Assembly: GCF_022213955.1 (NCBI RefSeq)
Contig: NZ_JAKNTW010000003.1
Location: 62,001-126,000, forward strand
Reading direction: 5' to 3'
DNA length: 64,000 nucleotides
DNA from: Dolomitihabitans soli
Lineage (GTDB): Bacteria; Actinomycetota; Actinomycetes; Streptosporangiales; Streptosporangiaceae
Part shown: piece by piece, positions 8,467-16,889 of the stretch
How positions within the stretch are numbered: position 1 is the first letter of the stretch
Layout of the letters: each line of letters starts with the position of its first letter
Notes under the pieces: generated by a model
Databases searched by the model: none
What the model saw: the letters and a program-made list of their open reading frames with translations, nothing else
What the model was told of the DNA's origin: nothing
Program-made: the position numbers and the translations under genes

Positions 8467-8889
8467 TTACCCGGCGGTATTTGGCGTCTTGCTGCTGGGG
8501 CCGCTCAGTGGGTGCGGCGGGGTTGGGCGAGGACACCGGTGATCTTGGCGATGGCCTCGCGCGGTCGTCGTGCAACGGCGGACGACGTTCCCGTCCTCGG
8601 TCACCAGCCACGCCGAACCGTCGCCCTGCTCCCCGAAGTAGTAGGCCTGAGCCTGCCTATATCGTGCGCTCAGCGCCTGGCACAATCTGAGCACGTCCTC
8701 GTGGCGCTCGCTGTCACACGGATCACACCATGGCCCGATGACCAAGGTGCAGCCGTTCACTTCGGGGCTGACGTAAACCTGGGACAGCTGATGACGATGG
8801 TCCGGATCGCCGTGTGCATCAGCGTCGATCATGTCCCTGGCTTGGGCAAAGGTGATCGGCCTTGATGCGGACAATCCGAGAATCTCCAT
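8467..8889 (-). CDS. Hypothetical protein, probably C-terminally frameshifted
   Basis: A 140-residue frame with a well-formed first 105 residues, including a Cys-x2-Cys pair (GPWCDPCDSERHEDVL, about residues 53-68) and the strands YYFGEQGDGSAWLVTEDGN. After VVRR the sequence becomes low-complexity (proline, serine and threonine). In the next frame it reads EAIAKITGVLAQPRRTH and stops, so a one-base shift near 8575 is likely. Family and function were not recognised. It lies downstream of the MazG-like gene on the same strand, 301 bases away. Confidence 0.5.
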   Translation of the reverse strand: MEILGLSASRPITFAQARDMIDADAHGDPDHRHQLSQVYVSPEVNGCTLVIGPWCDPCDSERHEDVLRLCQALSARYRQAQAYYFGEQGDGSAWLVTEDGNVVRRCTTTARGHRQDHRCPRPTPPHPLSGPSSKTPNTAG

Positions 8890-9019
8890 GACACCGCCTG
8901 ATCACCCGTGGGCACTGCAATCCAATAGTTCCAGCAGGTCCACACCGGCTCAGGCCAGTCTTTGGTTTCAGCCCGCACAGGGGCAACTATGCCGGATCGG
9001 CCAGCGGAGCACAGCGTGG

Positions 9020-9140
9020 AAGGTCTTCGCAGGGCGAGCGCATCGTTTCACCAGTGCGTCCGCGGGCTGGTGCCCTTTTTGTGGTGGGCGGGCGCTTGCG
9101 AGCCTCGCCGGCGGACACCAGGATGCGTCCGACGTTGTGA
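9020..9140 (+). other. Possible zinc-ribbon (DUF4379-like) remnant
   Basis: In an otherwise geneless 300-base gap the plus strand reads RAHRFTSASAGWCPFCGGRA. This resembles one zinc-ribbon unit of DUF4379-type proteins (aromatic and charged strand, then CPFC-GG). Only one unit is visible and there is no start, so it is at best a fragment. Confidence 0.25.
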
Positions 9141-9190
9141 CGGGGCCTGCTGCCGCCGATCGCGGACGTCAGGGTTCGGCAGGAGGGCTG

Positions 9191-9787
9191 TTATCGCCAG
9201 GTGCGGTTGTTGTTGCGCTCTTCTTTGGCTCGCCATGCGTCTTCGAGGGTGACATGGATGAGGTTGGCGATGGCGGCCAGGAGGATCGTGATGCGGGCAC
9301 ATGTGTCGGCGATGGCGACGGTGCGTCCGTGGGGATCGGTGGGGTTGCCGTTGCGTTTGCGGATTGCGCGGAACAGTTCGCCGGTCTCGTGCCCAAGACG
9401 CAGACACAGGTCGGCGAGGCCGAGCGTGGCCAGGTCGGTCCCGGCCGCGTAGTCCTGGACGCCGCCGAGTGAGCTGCCAAGACCGATTACACGGCCGGTT
9501 TCATGAAGTGCTCTGGCGCGGACCGCGTCCGTGAGGATGACGTTGGTGCGGTTGGCGATCGAGGCGAGCAAGATCGTCACGTCGACGCACTCTTCGGCGA
9601 TCACGGTGGTGGGACCGGAGGGGTTGGAACTGAACGCTCCGGCGGCGTCGAACAGCTCACCGACTTCCTCGCCGAGTTTGAGGCACTGGGAGTCCAAGCC
9701 GAGGCCTGACAGGCCGCGCTCGATCTCCATCTTCGCCACGTACTCCTGGAGATCGGCGAGTGAGGCTTCCTGGGGCAACGGTTCCAT
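9191..9787 (-). CDS. Tandem MazG-like nucleotide pyrophosphohydrolase domain protein
   Basis: The protein has 198 residues and reads as two copies of a MazG-like helical unit. Unit 1 (residues 10-95) has the metal-binding pattern EEVGELF (E40, E41, E44) and EECVDV (E65, E66, D69). Unit 2 (residues 122-193) has the same order of segments, but the acids are degraded: HETGELF, then DTCARI in place of ExxD. If active, it would hydrolyse NTP-type substrates to the monophosphate and PPi using unit 1. The ATG at 9787 follows AGGGA; the same frame stays open far upstream, but only as a shadow of the next gene. It starts 59 bases after the winged-helix gene and is probably in its operon. Confidence 0.75.
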   Translation of the reverse strand: MEPLPQEASLADLQEYVAKMEIERGLSGLGLDSQCLKLGEEVGELFDAAGAFSSNPSGPTTVIAEECVDVTILLASIANRTNVILTDAVRARALHETGRVIGLGSSLGGVQDYAAGTDLATLGLADLCLRLGHETGELFRAIRKRNGNPTDPHGRTVAIADTCARITILLAAIANLIHVTLEDAWRAKEERNNNRTWR

Positions 9788-9846
9788 CGGGCCATCCCTG
9801 GTGTGTCTGAGAAGAGGTTGCGACGCTAGCGGCCGGTGATGGGCCC

Positions 9847-11058
9847 CTAGCCGCCGGAGTTGGTGACGGCGAGCTGCCCGACGCTGACGTCGGAGACCTG
9901 TGCGGTGCCGGATGCCCATCCCTGGCGGAGCGTGCCGGTCAGGGCCTCGGCCCGCCGGGCGATCGTCTTCCGGTCGGCCGGGCTGACCCGGCCCCGGACG
10001 AGTGAGACCTCGACGCTGCGGCAGGTGGGGTTCCATTCCCAGGTGCCGACGATCCGACCGTTGATCATGATTCCGGGTAAGGCCTCGCCGATCTGGTTGA
10101 ACGCCCGGCGTGGGGGGAGGTCGCCAAGGTAGCGTCCGCGAGTCTGGAAGTAGCTCTTGAGCGCGGTGTCCTCGTGCGCGAGCAGATTCACTCCGGTCGC
10201 CGTCGGGGTGGAGGCCTGGAACTCCTCGAACCGGTCGGCGAACATCAGGCAGTCCGCTTGTGCCCAGGGTGTACGGATCCGGACGAGCTCGCGGCCGGAG
10301 GCGGCGAGTCCGGTGAGGATGTCGGTGGCCGACAGCCCGGACCACCAGGTGGCGTCGCGCACGGTGGCGGGCCCGTACCGGTCGAGGTAGGCGGTGACGA
10401 GGGCGGTGATCGCGGCGTCGCGATCCAGGCCGAGGTTCAAGCCGGGGATCGAGGAGGCCACCGCGAAGGTCCTCTTCTCCCGGTTCCACACCCTAGTGGC
10501 GTTGCGGTAGACGATCTGGCCGCCCTCCCACGCCCTTTTGATCGCCAGCCGTCCAGTCGGGACGCCTACACCATCCTGGGCCAGGCGCTGTTCGATGGCC
10601 CGGTGACCGAGCGGGCCATCGGCCAGCAACGCCAGGAGCCGGTCTACGGCGCCGGCGATGGTCTGTTCGGACAGGCCGGCCTTTACGATGGCGCGGCGAG
10701 CGTCGCGGTCGCGGAACCGCAGTGTGGCGGCGTGCGCGATCGCGGCGAGGCCCAGCGGGAGAGCATGGAGGGTCTTGCGCATGCACCGGACGGTCAGCAG
10801 CGTGTCCTGGACCGGCGCGGTGAACAGGCTGGTGGGCACAGCAGCGCCGGTGCTGCGGGACGCAATGATCCCGTAGGGCGAAGGGAGCCGGGCGGCGTGC
10901 AGACCGAGCGCGGCGTCGGAAATCTGCGCGACCGTTTCCAGCCGAGTGTGGTCAGCCAAGCCCTGCCGGGCGAGCAGGTGCTCCCACAGAGCGGCCGCTT
11001 TGGCCTCGCTCAGAGTGTAGGTGGCCATTCCTGGGAGCAGTGAGGAGGACGGGGCCAC
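9847..11058 (-). CDS. Winged-helix DNA-binding protein, AlkZ/YcaQ (HTH_42) family
   Basis: A 403-residue protein of the HTH_42 family, which includes the DNA glycosylases AlkZ and AlkX and has three tandem winged-helix domains. The family motif that follows the first helices normally reads LQAQ, with two glutamines used in catalysis; here it is LGLHAARLPSPYG (residues 51-63). Both glutamines are replaced (H54, A56), so glycosylase activity of the AlkZ kind is doubtful. Other family blocks are kept (RCMRKTLHALP, TWEWNPT). The GTG at 11058 is used; ATG at 11028 is an alternative start. It is probably a DNA-binding or damage-related protein, upstream of the MazG-like gene. Confidence 0.75.
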   Translation of the reverse strand: MAPSSSLLPGMATYTLSEAKAAALWEHLLARQGLADHTRLETVAQISDAALGLHAARLPSPYGIIASRSTGAAVPTSLFTAPVQDTLLTVRCMRKTLHALPLGLAAIAHAATLRFRDRDARRAIVKAGLSEQTIAGAVDRLLALLADGPLGHRAIEQRLAQDGVGVPTGRLAIKRAWEGGQIVYRNATRVWNREKRTFAVASSIPGLNLGLDRDAAITALVTAYLDRYGPATVRDATWWSGLSATDILTGLAASGRELVRIRTPWAQADCLMFADRFEEFQASTPTATGVNLLAHEDTALKSYFQTRGRYLGDLPPRRAFNQIGEALPGIMINGRIVGTWEWNPTCRSVEVSLVRGRVSPADRKTIARRAEALTGTLRQGWASGTAQVSDVSVGQLAVTNSGG

Positions 11059-11366
11059 ATGGGGAGCTTAGATGAGACGAGACTTCAGGGGCGGAGCATT
11101 GGCCGAGTTCGCCAGCCGGGCCGAACCACATCTTGCCCACACCGACGTCACCGGGCCTCGATCCCCGCGGCCAAAGGTGCGGGCGTTATTTCCTAGGCAG
11201 GACGGTAGGAGCGGCCCATCACCATGTCTCAGTCTCCACCTGATTTACCGGCATCACCACGCTCGCGAACCGCTCGATGCTGGACCAGCCACACATACCG
11301 GACAGGTTGTCAGCACCGGAGAATGCGAATGGAAGGGCGAACTCGGCTCGGGAGGATGTATCAGTC
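11059..11366. other. Intergenic stretch, nothing recognised
   Basis: About 308 bases between the start of the winged-helix gene and the stop of the radical-SAM gene, both on the minus strand. It must hold the promoter of the winged-helix gene, but I see no clear consensus, repeat or small gene. Confidence 0.4.
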
Positions 11367-12680
11367 TTATGGGCCCCAGGTGGCGTCGACGAAGGTGCGG
11401 AGCCGGAGGTAGGAGGATTCGACCTCGGCCCACTGGTTGTCGTCGCCCCACCAGCGCAGAGTGTTGTGGTGGATGTGGAATCTCGACCAGTCGCCGTCCC
11501 AGCCCGGCTGCTGGTGGGTGCCGGAAATCCCGTACTTGTCGGGGTCGGCGTACACCTGTGTGCCGGGTAACGGTACGAACCTGAACAGGGCAACCCGCGA
11601 CAGGTTCGGAGCAAGCTCCTCCAGTAGCGACAGGGTTTCGTCGGTCGTCTGTTCGGTCTCGCCGGGGTAGCCGTGGATGACGAACACCTTCGCGCCGATC
11701 CCCGCGTCCGCGGTCGCCAGGATCGCGTCGCGGATCTGGGCACGGGTGATTCGCTTGCGCATCGCCGTCAGCAGCAGCTCGCTGCCGGACTCCATTCCGT
11801 ACTTGACCTCGATGCATCCCGAGGCGGCCATCTTCTTCAGCAACGGGCCATCGACGGTGTCGACCCGCGACAGGGCTGACCATCGCAGTTTCAGGTCGGC
11901 GATCGCCTCGCAGATCTCTCCAACCTTGCCCTTGTGGACGATGAAGTTGTCGTCCACGATCGCGAACCCCTCGATCCCGTAGGCGTCGATCAGGTGGATG
12001 AGCTCGCGACGCGCGGAGGCCGCTCCCCGATACTGGAGCCGGGACTGAGCGGCGGCGCAGTAGGTGCATGGGAACGGGCAGCCACGCGAGAACATCACGT
12101 GCGCCATCGTCGTGTCAGTGCCGGCGAGCCGGTCGGACAGCACGACGTGCTCGCGGGGGAGCAGGTGCCGGGCGGGCAGCGGCAACTCGTCGATGTTGCG
12201 CATCAAGACCCGGCTCGGCCCCTGCACGATCTGCCCGTCCCCGTTCGGACAGTAGATGCCGGGGATTCCGGTGAAGTCCCGGCCGCCGTCCACGCCGCGA
12301 TCCAGCAGCTGCAGAATGATCTCCTCCGATTCGCCGTCAGCGACGACGTGCGCAGCGAAATCGGTCAGGGATTCGATCGGGTAGAAGTTAGCGTGCACCC
12401 CGCCTACCATGATCAGCGCATGGTCGGCGAATGTGGAGGTCCGGCGCGCCGTGAGCATCAGCCCGTAGGTCGCCGACGAGGCGAGGCTGAATCCGACCGC
12501 GTCGAACCCGCTCAGCTCCAGTCGGGTCCGGGACGGCGTGACCGCCTCGATCACGACCTCGTGGCCGCCCTGCTCGATCACCGCTGCCAGATACAGCACC
12601 CCGAACGGCGGGAACTCCTTACGAGCCTCCTTGTAGCGGGCCATGTCGTACACCTCGGGGTACAGCAACACCACGCGCAT
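11367..12680 (-). CDS. B12-binding radical SAM protein
   Basis: A 437-residue class B-like radical SAM enzyme. The N-terminal 150 residues form a cobalamin-binding-type Rossmann domain (VVLLYPEVYD, PPFGVLYLAAVIEQGGHEV, IMVGGVHANFYP). The iron-sulfur motif is CPFPCTYC (Cys201, Cys205, Cys208, CX3CX2C). SAM-binding strands follow (FAIVDDNF, VKYGMESGSE, VFVIHGYPGET). The ATG at 12680 has AAAGAGGTGG upstream; an earlier in-frame start would overlap the kinase gene by 80 bases. It lies 16 bases downstream of the thymidylate-kinase-like gene, so the two are co-transcribed. The substrate is unknown. Relatives methylate unreactive carbons or build tetrapyrroles and natural products. Confidence 0.87.
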   Translation of the reverse strand: MRVVLLYPEVYDMARYKEARKEFPPFGVLYLAAVIEQGGHEVVIEAVTPSRTRLELSGFDAVGFSLASSATYGLMLTARRTSTFADHALIMVGGVHANFYPIESLTDFAAHVVADGESEEIILQLLDRGVDGGRDFTGIPGIYCPNGDGQIVQGPSRVLMRNIDELPLPARHLLPREHVVLSDRLAGTDTTMAHVMFSRGCPFPCTYCAAAQSRLQYRGAASARRELIHLIDAYGIEGFAIVDDNFIVHKGKVGEICEAIADLKLRWSALSRVDTVDGPLLKKMAASGCIEVKYGMESGSELLLTAMRKRITRAQIRDAILATADAGIGAKVFVIHGYPGETEQTTDETLSLLEELAPNLSRVALFRFVPLPGTQVYADPDKYGISGTHQQPGWDGDWSRFHIHHNTLRWWGDDNQWAEVESSYLRLRTFVDATWGP

Positions 12681-12696
12681 GACACCCACCTCTTTC

Positions 12697-13389
12697 TCAG
12701 CCGCCCCGCGAGAGCGCGAGAAGTTCGCCGACGAGAGCCAGGACGGTGACGGTGACCTGCTCCGCGGTGCGGTCACCGATGTCCAGGCTGATCACTGGGT
12801 AGCCGAGCGATGTCAGGAGGCCGGCGGCCTGCTCGTACAGGCCGGCCTCGGTAGACGCCGCAGCGACGCCGCCCTCGTGGAAGCGGCTGTAGGTGCCCCG
12901 TCGGGCAGCCCGTTCCCTGCAGGTGGCCGGATCACCGGTCAGCAGGACCGCAAGGTCCGGGGCGAACATGTGCCGGTAGAGCGTCGTGATGAATGCGGGG
13001 TCCGCGCCATCCATCTGGTCCAGGACCAGCGCGGTCGGCACGTACCGATCACACACCACAACCCGCCCGGCCTCCAGCGCCGGGAGGATGACCTCGTCCT
13101 GGTGATGGTGCCGGTCGGCCGCCATCAGGAACGTCAGCGCCAGGCCGTGCAGCTCATGCGTCGCCGATCGCGCCAGCCTCCCCATCGGCGAATGCGACGG
13201 CTGCCCCGTGGCCACCACCGCCGCCCCACGCTGGACGAGCATGTCGGCGAGCAGGCGGCAGACCTCGCTCTTGCCAACCCCCGACGGCCCGTCCACCACA
13301 ACCAGGAGACCCGGCCGACCGTGCAGGGGTGCCCTCGGCGCCGAAGGATCAGTGCTGAACCTCGGAGCCGAGCTGGAGGGCGAGGACAT
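12697..13389 (-). CDS. Thymidylate-kinase-like nucleotide kinase
   Basis: A 230-residue P-loop kinase of the dTMP kinase family. P-loop DGPSGVGKS is at residues 33-41. The DR[YF] motif is VVVCDRYVPTALVLDQM and the lid arginines are CRERAARRGTYSRF. The start at 13389 follows AAGGAGT seven bases upstream; the frame is open 56 codons further, but that part reads as promoter DNA. An ordinary Tmk phosphorylates dTMP. This copy is tied to a radical SAM gene and a GntR/PP2C pair, so it may phosphorylate a modified nucleotide or another small substrate. It diverges from the GntR gene over an inverted-repeat promoter. Confidence 0.8.
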   Translation of the reverse strand: MSSPSSSAPRFSTDPSAPRAPLHGRPGLLVVVDGPSGVGKSEVCRLLADMLVQRGAAVVATGQPSHSPMGRLARSATHELHGLALTFLMAADRHHHQDEVILPALEAGRVVVCDRYVPTALVLDQMDGADPAFITTLYRHMFAPDLAVLLTGDPATCRERAARRGTYSRFHEGGVAAASTEAGLYEQAAGLLTSLGYPVISLDIGDRTAEQVTVTVLALVGELLALSRGG

Positions 13390-13517
13390 CGAGCGACTCC
13401 TTCGCACGAAGGAAGCGGCGCGTGCACTACATGACGTTCGGACCGGAAGCGCATATCCAAATGAACGATGTCCCCCCGCAGGGTGTCGGCGGGCCGGCTT
13501 CCCTGCAGGGAGCGATA

Positions 13518-13569
13518 GTCTTGGGACAATAGTCAGCCTGTACCACGATCCTGTCAATTATCCCAAGAC
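13518..13569. promoter_or_regulatory. Inverted-repeat operator and promoter of the divergent GntR / kinase units
   Basis: GTCTTGGGACAAT (13518-13530) and the reverse complement of GTCTTGGGATAAT (13557-13569) form a 13-bp inverted repeat with one mismatch. Between them, on the minus strand, TTGACA (13552-13557) lies 17 bases from GACTAT (13529-13534), a good promoter for the kinase gene. The arms overlap the -10 and flank the -35 box, as expected for a repressor site. The GntR protein encoded at 13590 is the obvious candidate. Confidence 0.6.
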
Positions 13570-13589
13570 AATTATTGAAATGAGGCTGC

Positions 13590-14408
13590 GTGGTGACCGT
13601 GCACTCGCGCTACTTGGATATCGCCGCCCAGATCAGGGCGCGGATTGAGGCCAGCGAGTGGGAGCCGGGAGCCAAGCTTCCGCGCCTGGACGACTTCGCG
13701 GTGGAGTATGCCGCAAACCGGGACACGATCGGCAGGGCGATCGGAGTTCTGGAGTCGGAGGGTTTCGTCTGGGCGGTGCAGGGGCGGGGGATCATCGTCC
13801 GGCACGGCATGATGCGGCTGCGCAGGCCACGGGGGAATCTGGTGAAGCGGAACGTCGCCACTGACAGCCCCGGCTACTCCTTCCCCTCGGCATCCGGCCA
13901 GGAGGTGTGGAAGCATCACATCCAGCCCCTCGCGTCCCTCGAACCGCTGACCGACCCGCGAATCGCGAAACTGCTGTGCGTCCCGGTGGGCAGTTCGGTG
14001 ATGCGCCGTTTCCGGGTCACCGGGCCCGAGTCGGAACCTCCGTTCCAGATCAACATTTCGTGGATTCACCCCCGTGGTGTCGCTGATGCCCCCGAGGTCG
14101 ATTCTCAGGCCCCCGGACCGGGGGACTGGCTATACCGGCTGGAGATGTCCGGTCATTGGCCCATCAGCTGGATGGAGATCCACAGAGCTCGGATGCCGAC
14201 CAAAGATGAAGCCGGCCTGCTGGAGATTCCGACCAGTCTGCCGGTGTTGGAGATCGTGCGGGTGGGAACGTCGGGGGGCGATGGAAATGCCATTGAGGTG
14301 ACCGAGTACATCGTGGCCAGTGATCGGGTCGAAACCGTACACGTACTGCACCGCGACGATTCCGCACAAGATCCATGGTCTGACGACATCGGCACGGCAG
14401 GCGCATGA
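13590..14408 (+). CDS. GntR family regulator with UTRA domain
   Basis: A 272-residue protein with an N-terminal GntR winged helix (YLDIAAQIRARIEASEWEPG, LDDFAVEYAANRDTIGRAI, VQGRGIIV; residues 5-70). A C-terminal HutC/UTRA-type ligand domain follows, about residues 90-255 (PVGSSVMRRFRVTG, LEIVRVGTSGGDGNAIEVTE). Tandem GTG codons at 13590 and 13593 can serve as starts after a weak TGAGG. The gene overlaps the PP2C gene by four bases (ATGA), so the two are made together. It probably represses the divergent kinase/radical-SAM unit. Confidence 0.85.
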   Translation: MVTVHSRYLDIAAQIRARIEASEWEPGAKLPRLDDFAVEYAANRDTIGRAIGVLESEGFVWAVQGRGIIVRHGMMRLRRPRGNLVKRNVATDSPGYSFPSASGQEVWKHHIQPLASLEPLTDPRIAKLLCVPVGSSVMRRFRVTGPESEPPFQINISWIHPRGVADAPEVDSQAPGPGDWLYRLEMSGHWPISWMEIHRARMPTKDEAGLLEIPTSLPVLEIVRVGTSGGDGNAIEVTEYIVASDRVETVHVLHRDDSAQDPWSDDIGTAGA

Positions 14409-15145
14409 CCATGCCCCTCACTGTTGAGGCTGCTGCCCGTACCCACATCGGGCTTGTGCGCCGACGTAACGAGGACGCCGTCTACGCGGGCCAATCGTTG
14501 TTCGCAGTCGCCGATGGTCTCGGCGGTCACATCGCCGGCGACATCGCCAGCGCCACCGTGATCGAAGCGCTGCAAGCTCACGACCGTCAGGCGGACCCGG
14601 CGGACCTCCCCGTAATCCTCGGACGAGCCGTCCACGCCGCGAATGAGGCCCTGCGGCGCAGGATCGAAAGAGAACCAGACCTGGTGGGCATGGGCACGAC
14701 ACTGGTGGCGATGCTGTGGTCCGAGTCGGCGGCGGTCGTGGCGAATGTGGGCGACTCCCGCGCCTACCTGCTGCGCAATACCGGCTCCACCGGTAGCGGG
14801 ACTTCGCAGATCGTCCAGATCACCGAGGATCACACTTACGGGAATCTGGTGGCCGACGCCGCCGGCGTGCCGAACCTGCCCGCGCGCATAGCCCGCTTCC
14901 TCGACGGCCGGGCCGATGGACGCTCACCCGACCTCACCACCCGGGCACTCCGTCCCGGTGACCGGTTCCTGCTGTGTTCGGACGGGCTGAGCGCGGTAGC
15001 GCCACACGAGCTCATCCGAGACATTTTGAGCTCATCCAGCGATCCGGGAGAAACAGCCGATCGCCTTATCGCGCTGGCCACCGATTACGGCGGTCCGGAC
15101 AACATCACCGTGATCGTCGCCGACGTACGGGAAGTTCACCCCTAG
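14405..15145 (+). CDS. PP2C-type serine/threonine protein phosphatase
   Basis: A 246-residue protein with the complete PP2C motif series for two metal ions: GLVRRRNEDAVY near residue 18, FAVADGLGGHIAGD near 34, MGTTLVAMLW near 98, VANVGDSRAYLLR near 115, FLLCSDGLSAV near 190 and YGGPDNITVIVADV at the end. The protein has no membrane segment or sensor domain, so it is a soluble phosphatase of the PstP/Stp type. It is translationally coupled to the GntR gene. A matching kinase is not in the cluster. This unusual pairing suggests that a signalling step controls the neighbouring kinase/radical-SAM unit. Confidence 0.9.
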   Translation: MTMPLTVEAAARTHIGLVRRRNEDAVYAGQSLFAVADGLGGHIAGDIASATVIEALQAHDRQADPADLPVILGRAVHAANEALRRRIEREPDLVGMGTTLVAMLWSESAAVVANVGDSRAYLLRNTGSTGSGTSQIVQITEDHTYGNLVADAAGVPNLPARIARFLDGRADGRSPDLTTRALRPGDRFLLCSDGLSAVAPHELIRDILSSSSDPGETADRLIALATDYGGPDNITVIVADVREVHP

Positions 15146-15295
15146 CAGGTCCCGGGGAATCGGCGCAGGTTCCGGCAGGGCCTGTGAGAAGGTGTTTTCG
15201 ACTTCGCGTGTCCGCGTCGCGACCGAGGGAGTTCTTCGATGGTCAGTGACAGGGACGGTAGGTAGGGCCTGGCTGCGGGGGAGAGGTGGGGGAGC

Positions 15296-15967
15296 GTGCA
15301 CGGCCTGGGCGGCAGCGATCTGGTCGGCGTCACATGGGCGGTCATCGACTTCGAGGGGCTGACTCCGGCCGGGAGGTCGCCGGAGCCGGTCGAGGTCGCC
15401 GTGGTGGCCGGCCGCCTGACCGGTGAGGGCGCCTGGGTGGAGAGCGGACGGTTCGCCTCGCTCATGCGGCCGCCCGCCGACGTGGCCGTGACCGCGTTCG
15501 ACACGGCGCAGACGGGCATCACCGCGGCGATGCTCGCCGGCGCGCCGTCCGCGGGCCGGGTGATGGCGGCGCTGGATGCCCGCTTCGACGCGCCGCCGTA
15601 CCGGCTGGTGGCGCACTCGGCGCACACCGAGGCCACGTTGATCGGCGGTCAGCGCCGCCACTGTCCGGCCCTGGCCGCCATCCCGCTGATCTGCACCGTT
15701 CGCCTGGCGCGGGCCGTGCTTCCCGAGCTGGGCTCGCACACGCTCGATCGCGTCGCCCGCCATCTCGGGCTACCGATCCCGGCCGACCGGCACCGGGCCT
15801 TGGCCGACGCCGAGTTGACGGCGCAGGTGTTCACCCGCCTGGCCATGGGGGGCGCCCGTGCCGGCCGCTGGCGCACCCTGCTGGAGCTGCAGGCCGCCGG
15901 TGGCGTCTACGTCAAACCGGAGCCCAGCCGCCAGGCCGCCCAGGCTGTGCAAAACGAGCTGTTCTGA
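15296..15967 (+). CDS. DnaQ-like 3'-5' exonuclease (DEDDh) family protein
   Basis: A 223-residue RNase T/DnaQ-fold protein. Exo I is VIDFEGLTPAG (Asp and Glu), the middle block is LVAHSAHTEATLI, and Exo III ends HRALADAELTAQVF, giving the His-x4-Asp of the DEDDh class. A GTG start follows GGGGGAG. The Exo II site reads AHSAHTEA where many members have AHNAxFD, so the second-site acid is a glutamate or is displaced. Activity is likely but not certain. Possible roles are DNA proofreading-like trimming or RNA processing. It stands alone, 150 bases after the PP2C gene. Confidence 0.75.
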   Translation: MHGLGGSDLVGVTWAVIDFEGLTPAGRSPEPVEVAVVAGRLTGEGAWVESGRFASLMRPPADVAVTAFDTAQTGITAAMLAGAPSAGRVMAALDARFDAPPYRLVAHSAHTEATLIGGQRRHCPALAAIPLICTVRLARAVLPELGSHTLDRVARHLGLPIPADRHRALADAELTAQVFTRLAMGGARAGRWRTLLELQAAGGVYVKPEPSRQAAQAVQNELF

Positions 15968-16040
15968 CGCCTGGCTCACCAGCGGATGCGTACTGGAGCG
16001 GTCGGCGGCCAGCACATGAACTCGTGGAGAGGACGCCTGC

Positions 16041-16725
16041 TCAGCGCATGGTGGTGGTCCAGTCCCTGCTGCTGAGGTGGAATGCGCCGCGGGCGCCGTA
16101 CACGAGGTTGCTGCCGCGCGTGATCCACATGTGGCGGATTCGTCGAGCATCGTCCACAGGCCCCTGTGCCCGGATTGGGCGATGACGGGCGGCTCGTCGC
16201 CGTGCGCGACGGCGTGGGCCCAGGTGCCGTCGGGGTGGGTCATGGTGGTGGTGGTGGTGGTGGTGGTGCGGCCGTCGGAGGTTTCGGCGTAGTGGTGGCG
16301 GATGCCGGGGGCGAGAAGTTCCAGCAGGGTGGCGGCCTCGGAGGGCGGCGATGCCGCACCGCATGAACAGCGCCTCGCAGAGGTTTTCCACGATGCCCGG
16401 ATGATCGGGATCCATGGGGAAAGACATCCTGGTGTACGGCTGGGGGCGGGCACCCCGCTCTCCGGGATGTAGCGGCTGTCTGCGTCCAGGAACCAGGTCA
16501 TCAGGGCAAGGCCGAAGGGTCTTATCGACGAACAGCGTGGCATCCATCACCCAACCGCCCTCGGCGCGAGGCTGGCGATAGACCCCCCAGCCGAAGGAGT
16601 GATAGCCCATCCAGTTTGTCGATGCTCTGCGCCTCCACGAACGTGAGCTCGTGCGGCGGCACGACTGTCACCATCGACAGCATCGCGTAGAGATCCACGC
16701 CGTGGCCGATGTTTCTCCGTGGGCC
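16041..16725 (-). pseudogene. Decayed gene, several frameshifts
   Basis: Joined frames give a continuous protein: LYAMLSMVTVVPPHELTFVE, then YHSFGWGVYRQPRAEGGW, DATLFVDKTLRPFGLALMTW, DPDHPGIVENLCEALFM, then SEAATLLELLAPGIRHHYAE, HGDEPPVIAQSGHRGLWTML and a final LVYGARGAFHLSSRDWTTTM before the TGA at 16041. At least four frame changes are needed, near 16615, 16520, 16380 and 16140. The family is not recognised for certain. It reads away from the P450 gene. Confidence 0.55.
16243..16268 (+). repeat. (TGG)n trinucleotide run
   Basis: About 8.7 perfect TGG units inside the decayed gene. On the minus strand it encodes a histidine or threonine run depending on frame. It is a likely slippage site. 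Confidence 0.9.
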
Positions 16726-16889
16726 CGGTGGCACTCGCGGTACGGGCCTCCTGCCACGGGGGGCGGGCCGTCGGCCAAGACTGCGTACAGCGACACCGTT
16801 CGAAGGATGTGGCCAACGAGACATTGACCGGCTGCGGGCTGCTTCGTACGTTCAGGGGGCTCGTTGGACGGCATCGCCAGGAGGCGATC

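Noticed and set aside
9788-10489. Upstream extension of the MazG-like frame
   Set aside because: It lies inside the winged-helix gene in another frame, and its text is arginine- and proline-rich shadow sequence. The ATG at 9787 with AGGGA is the better start.
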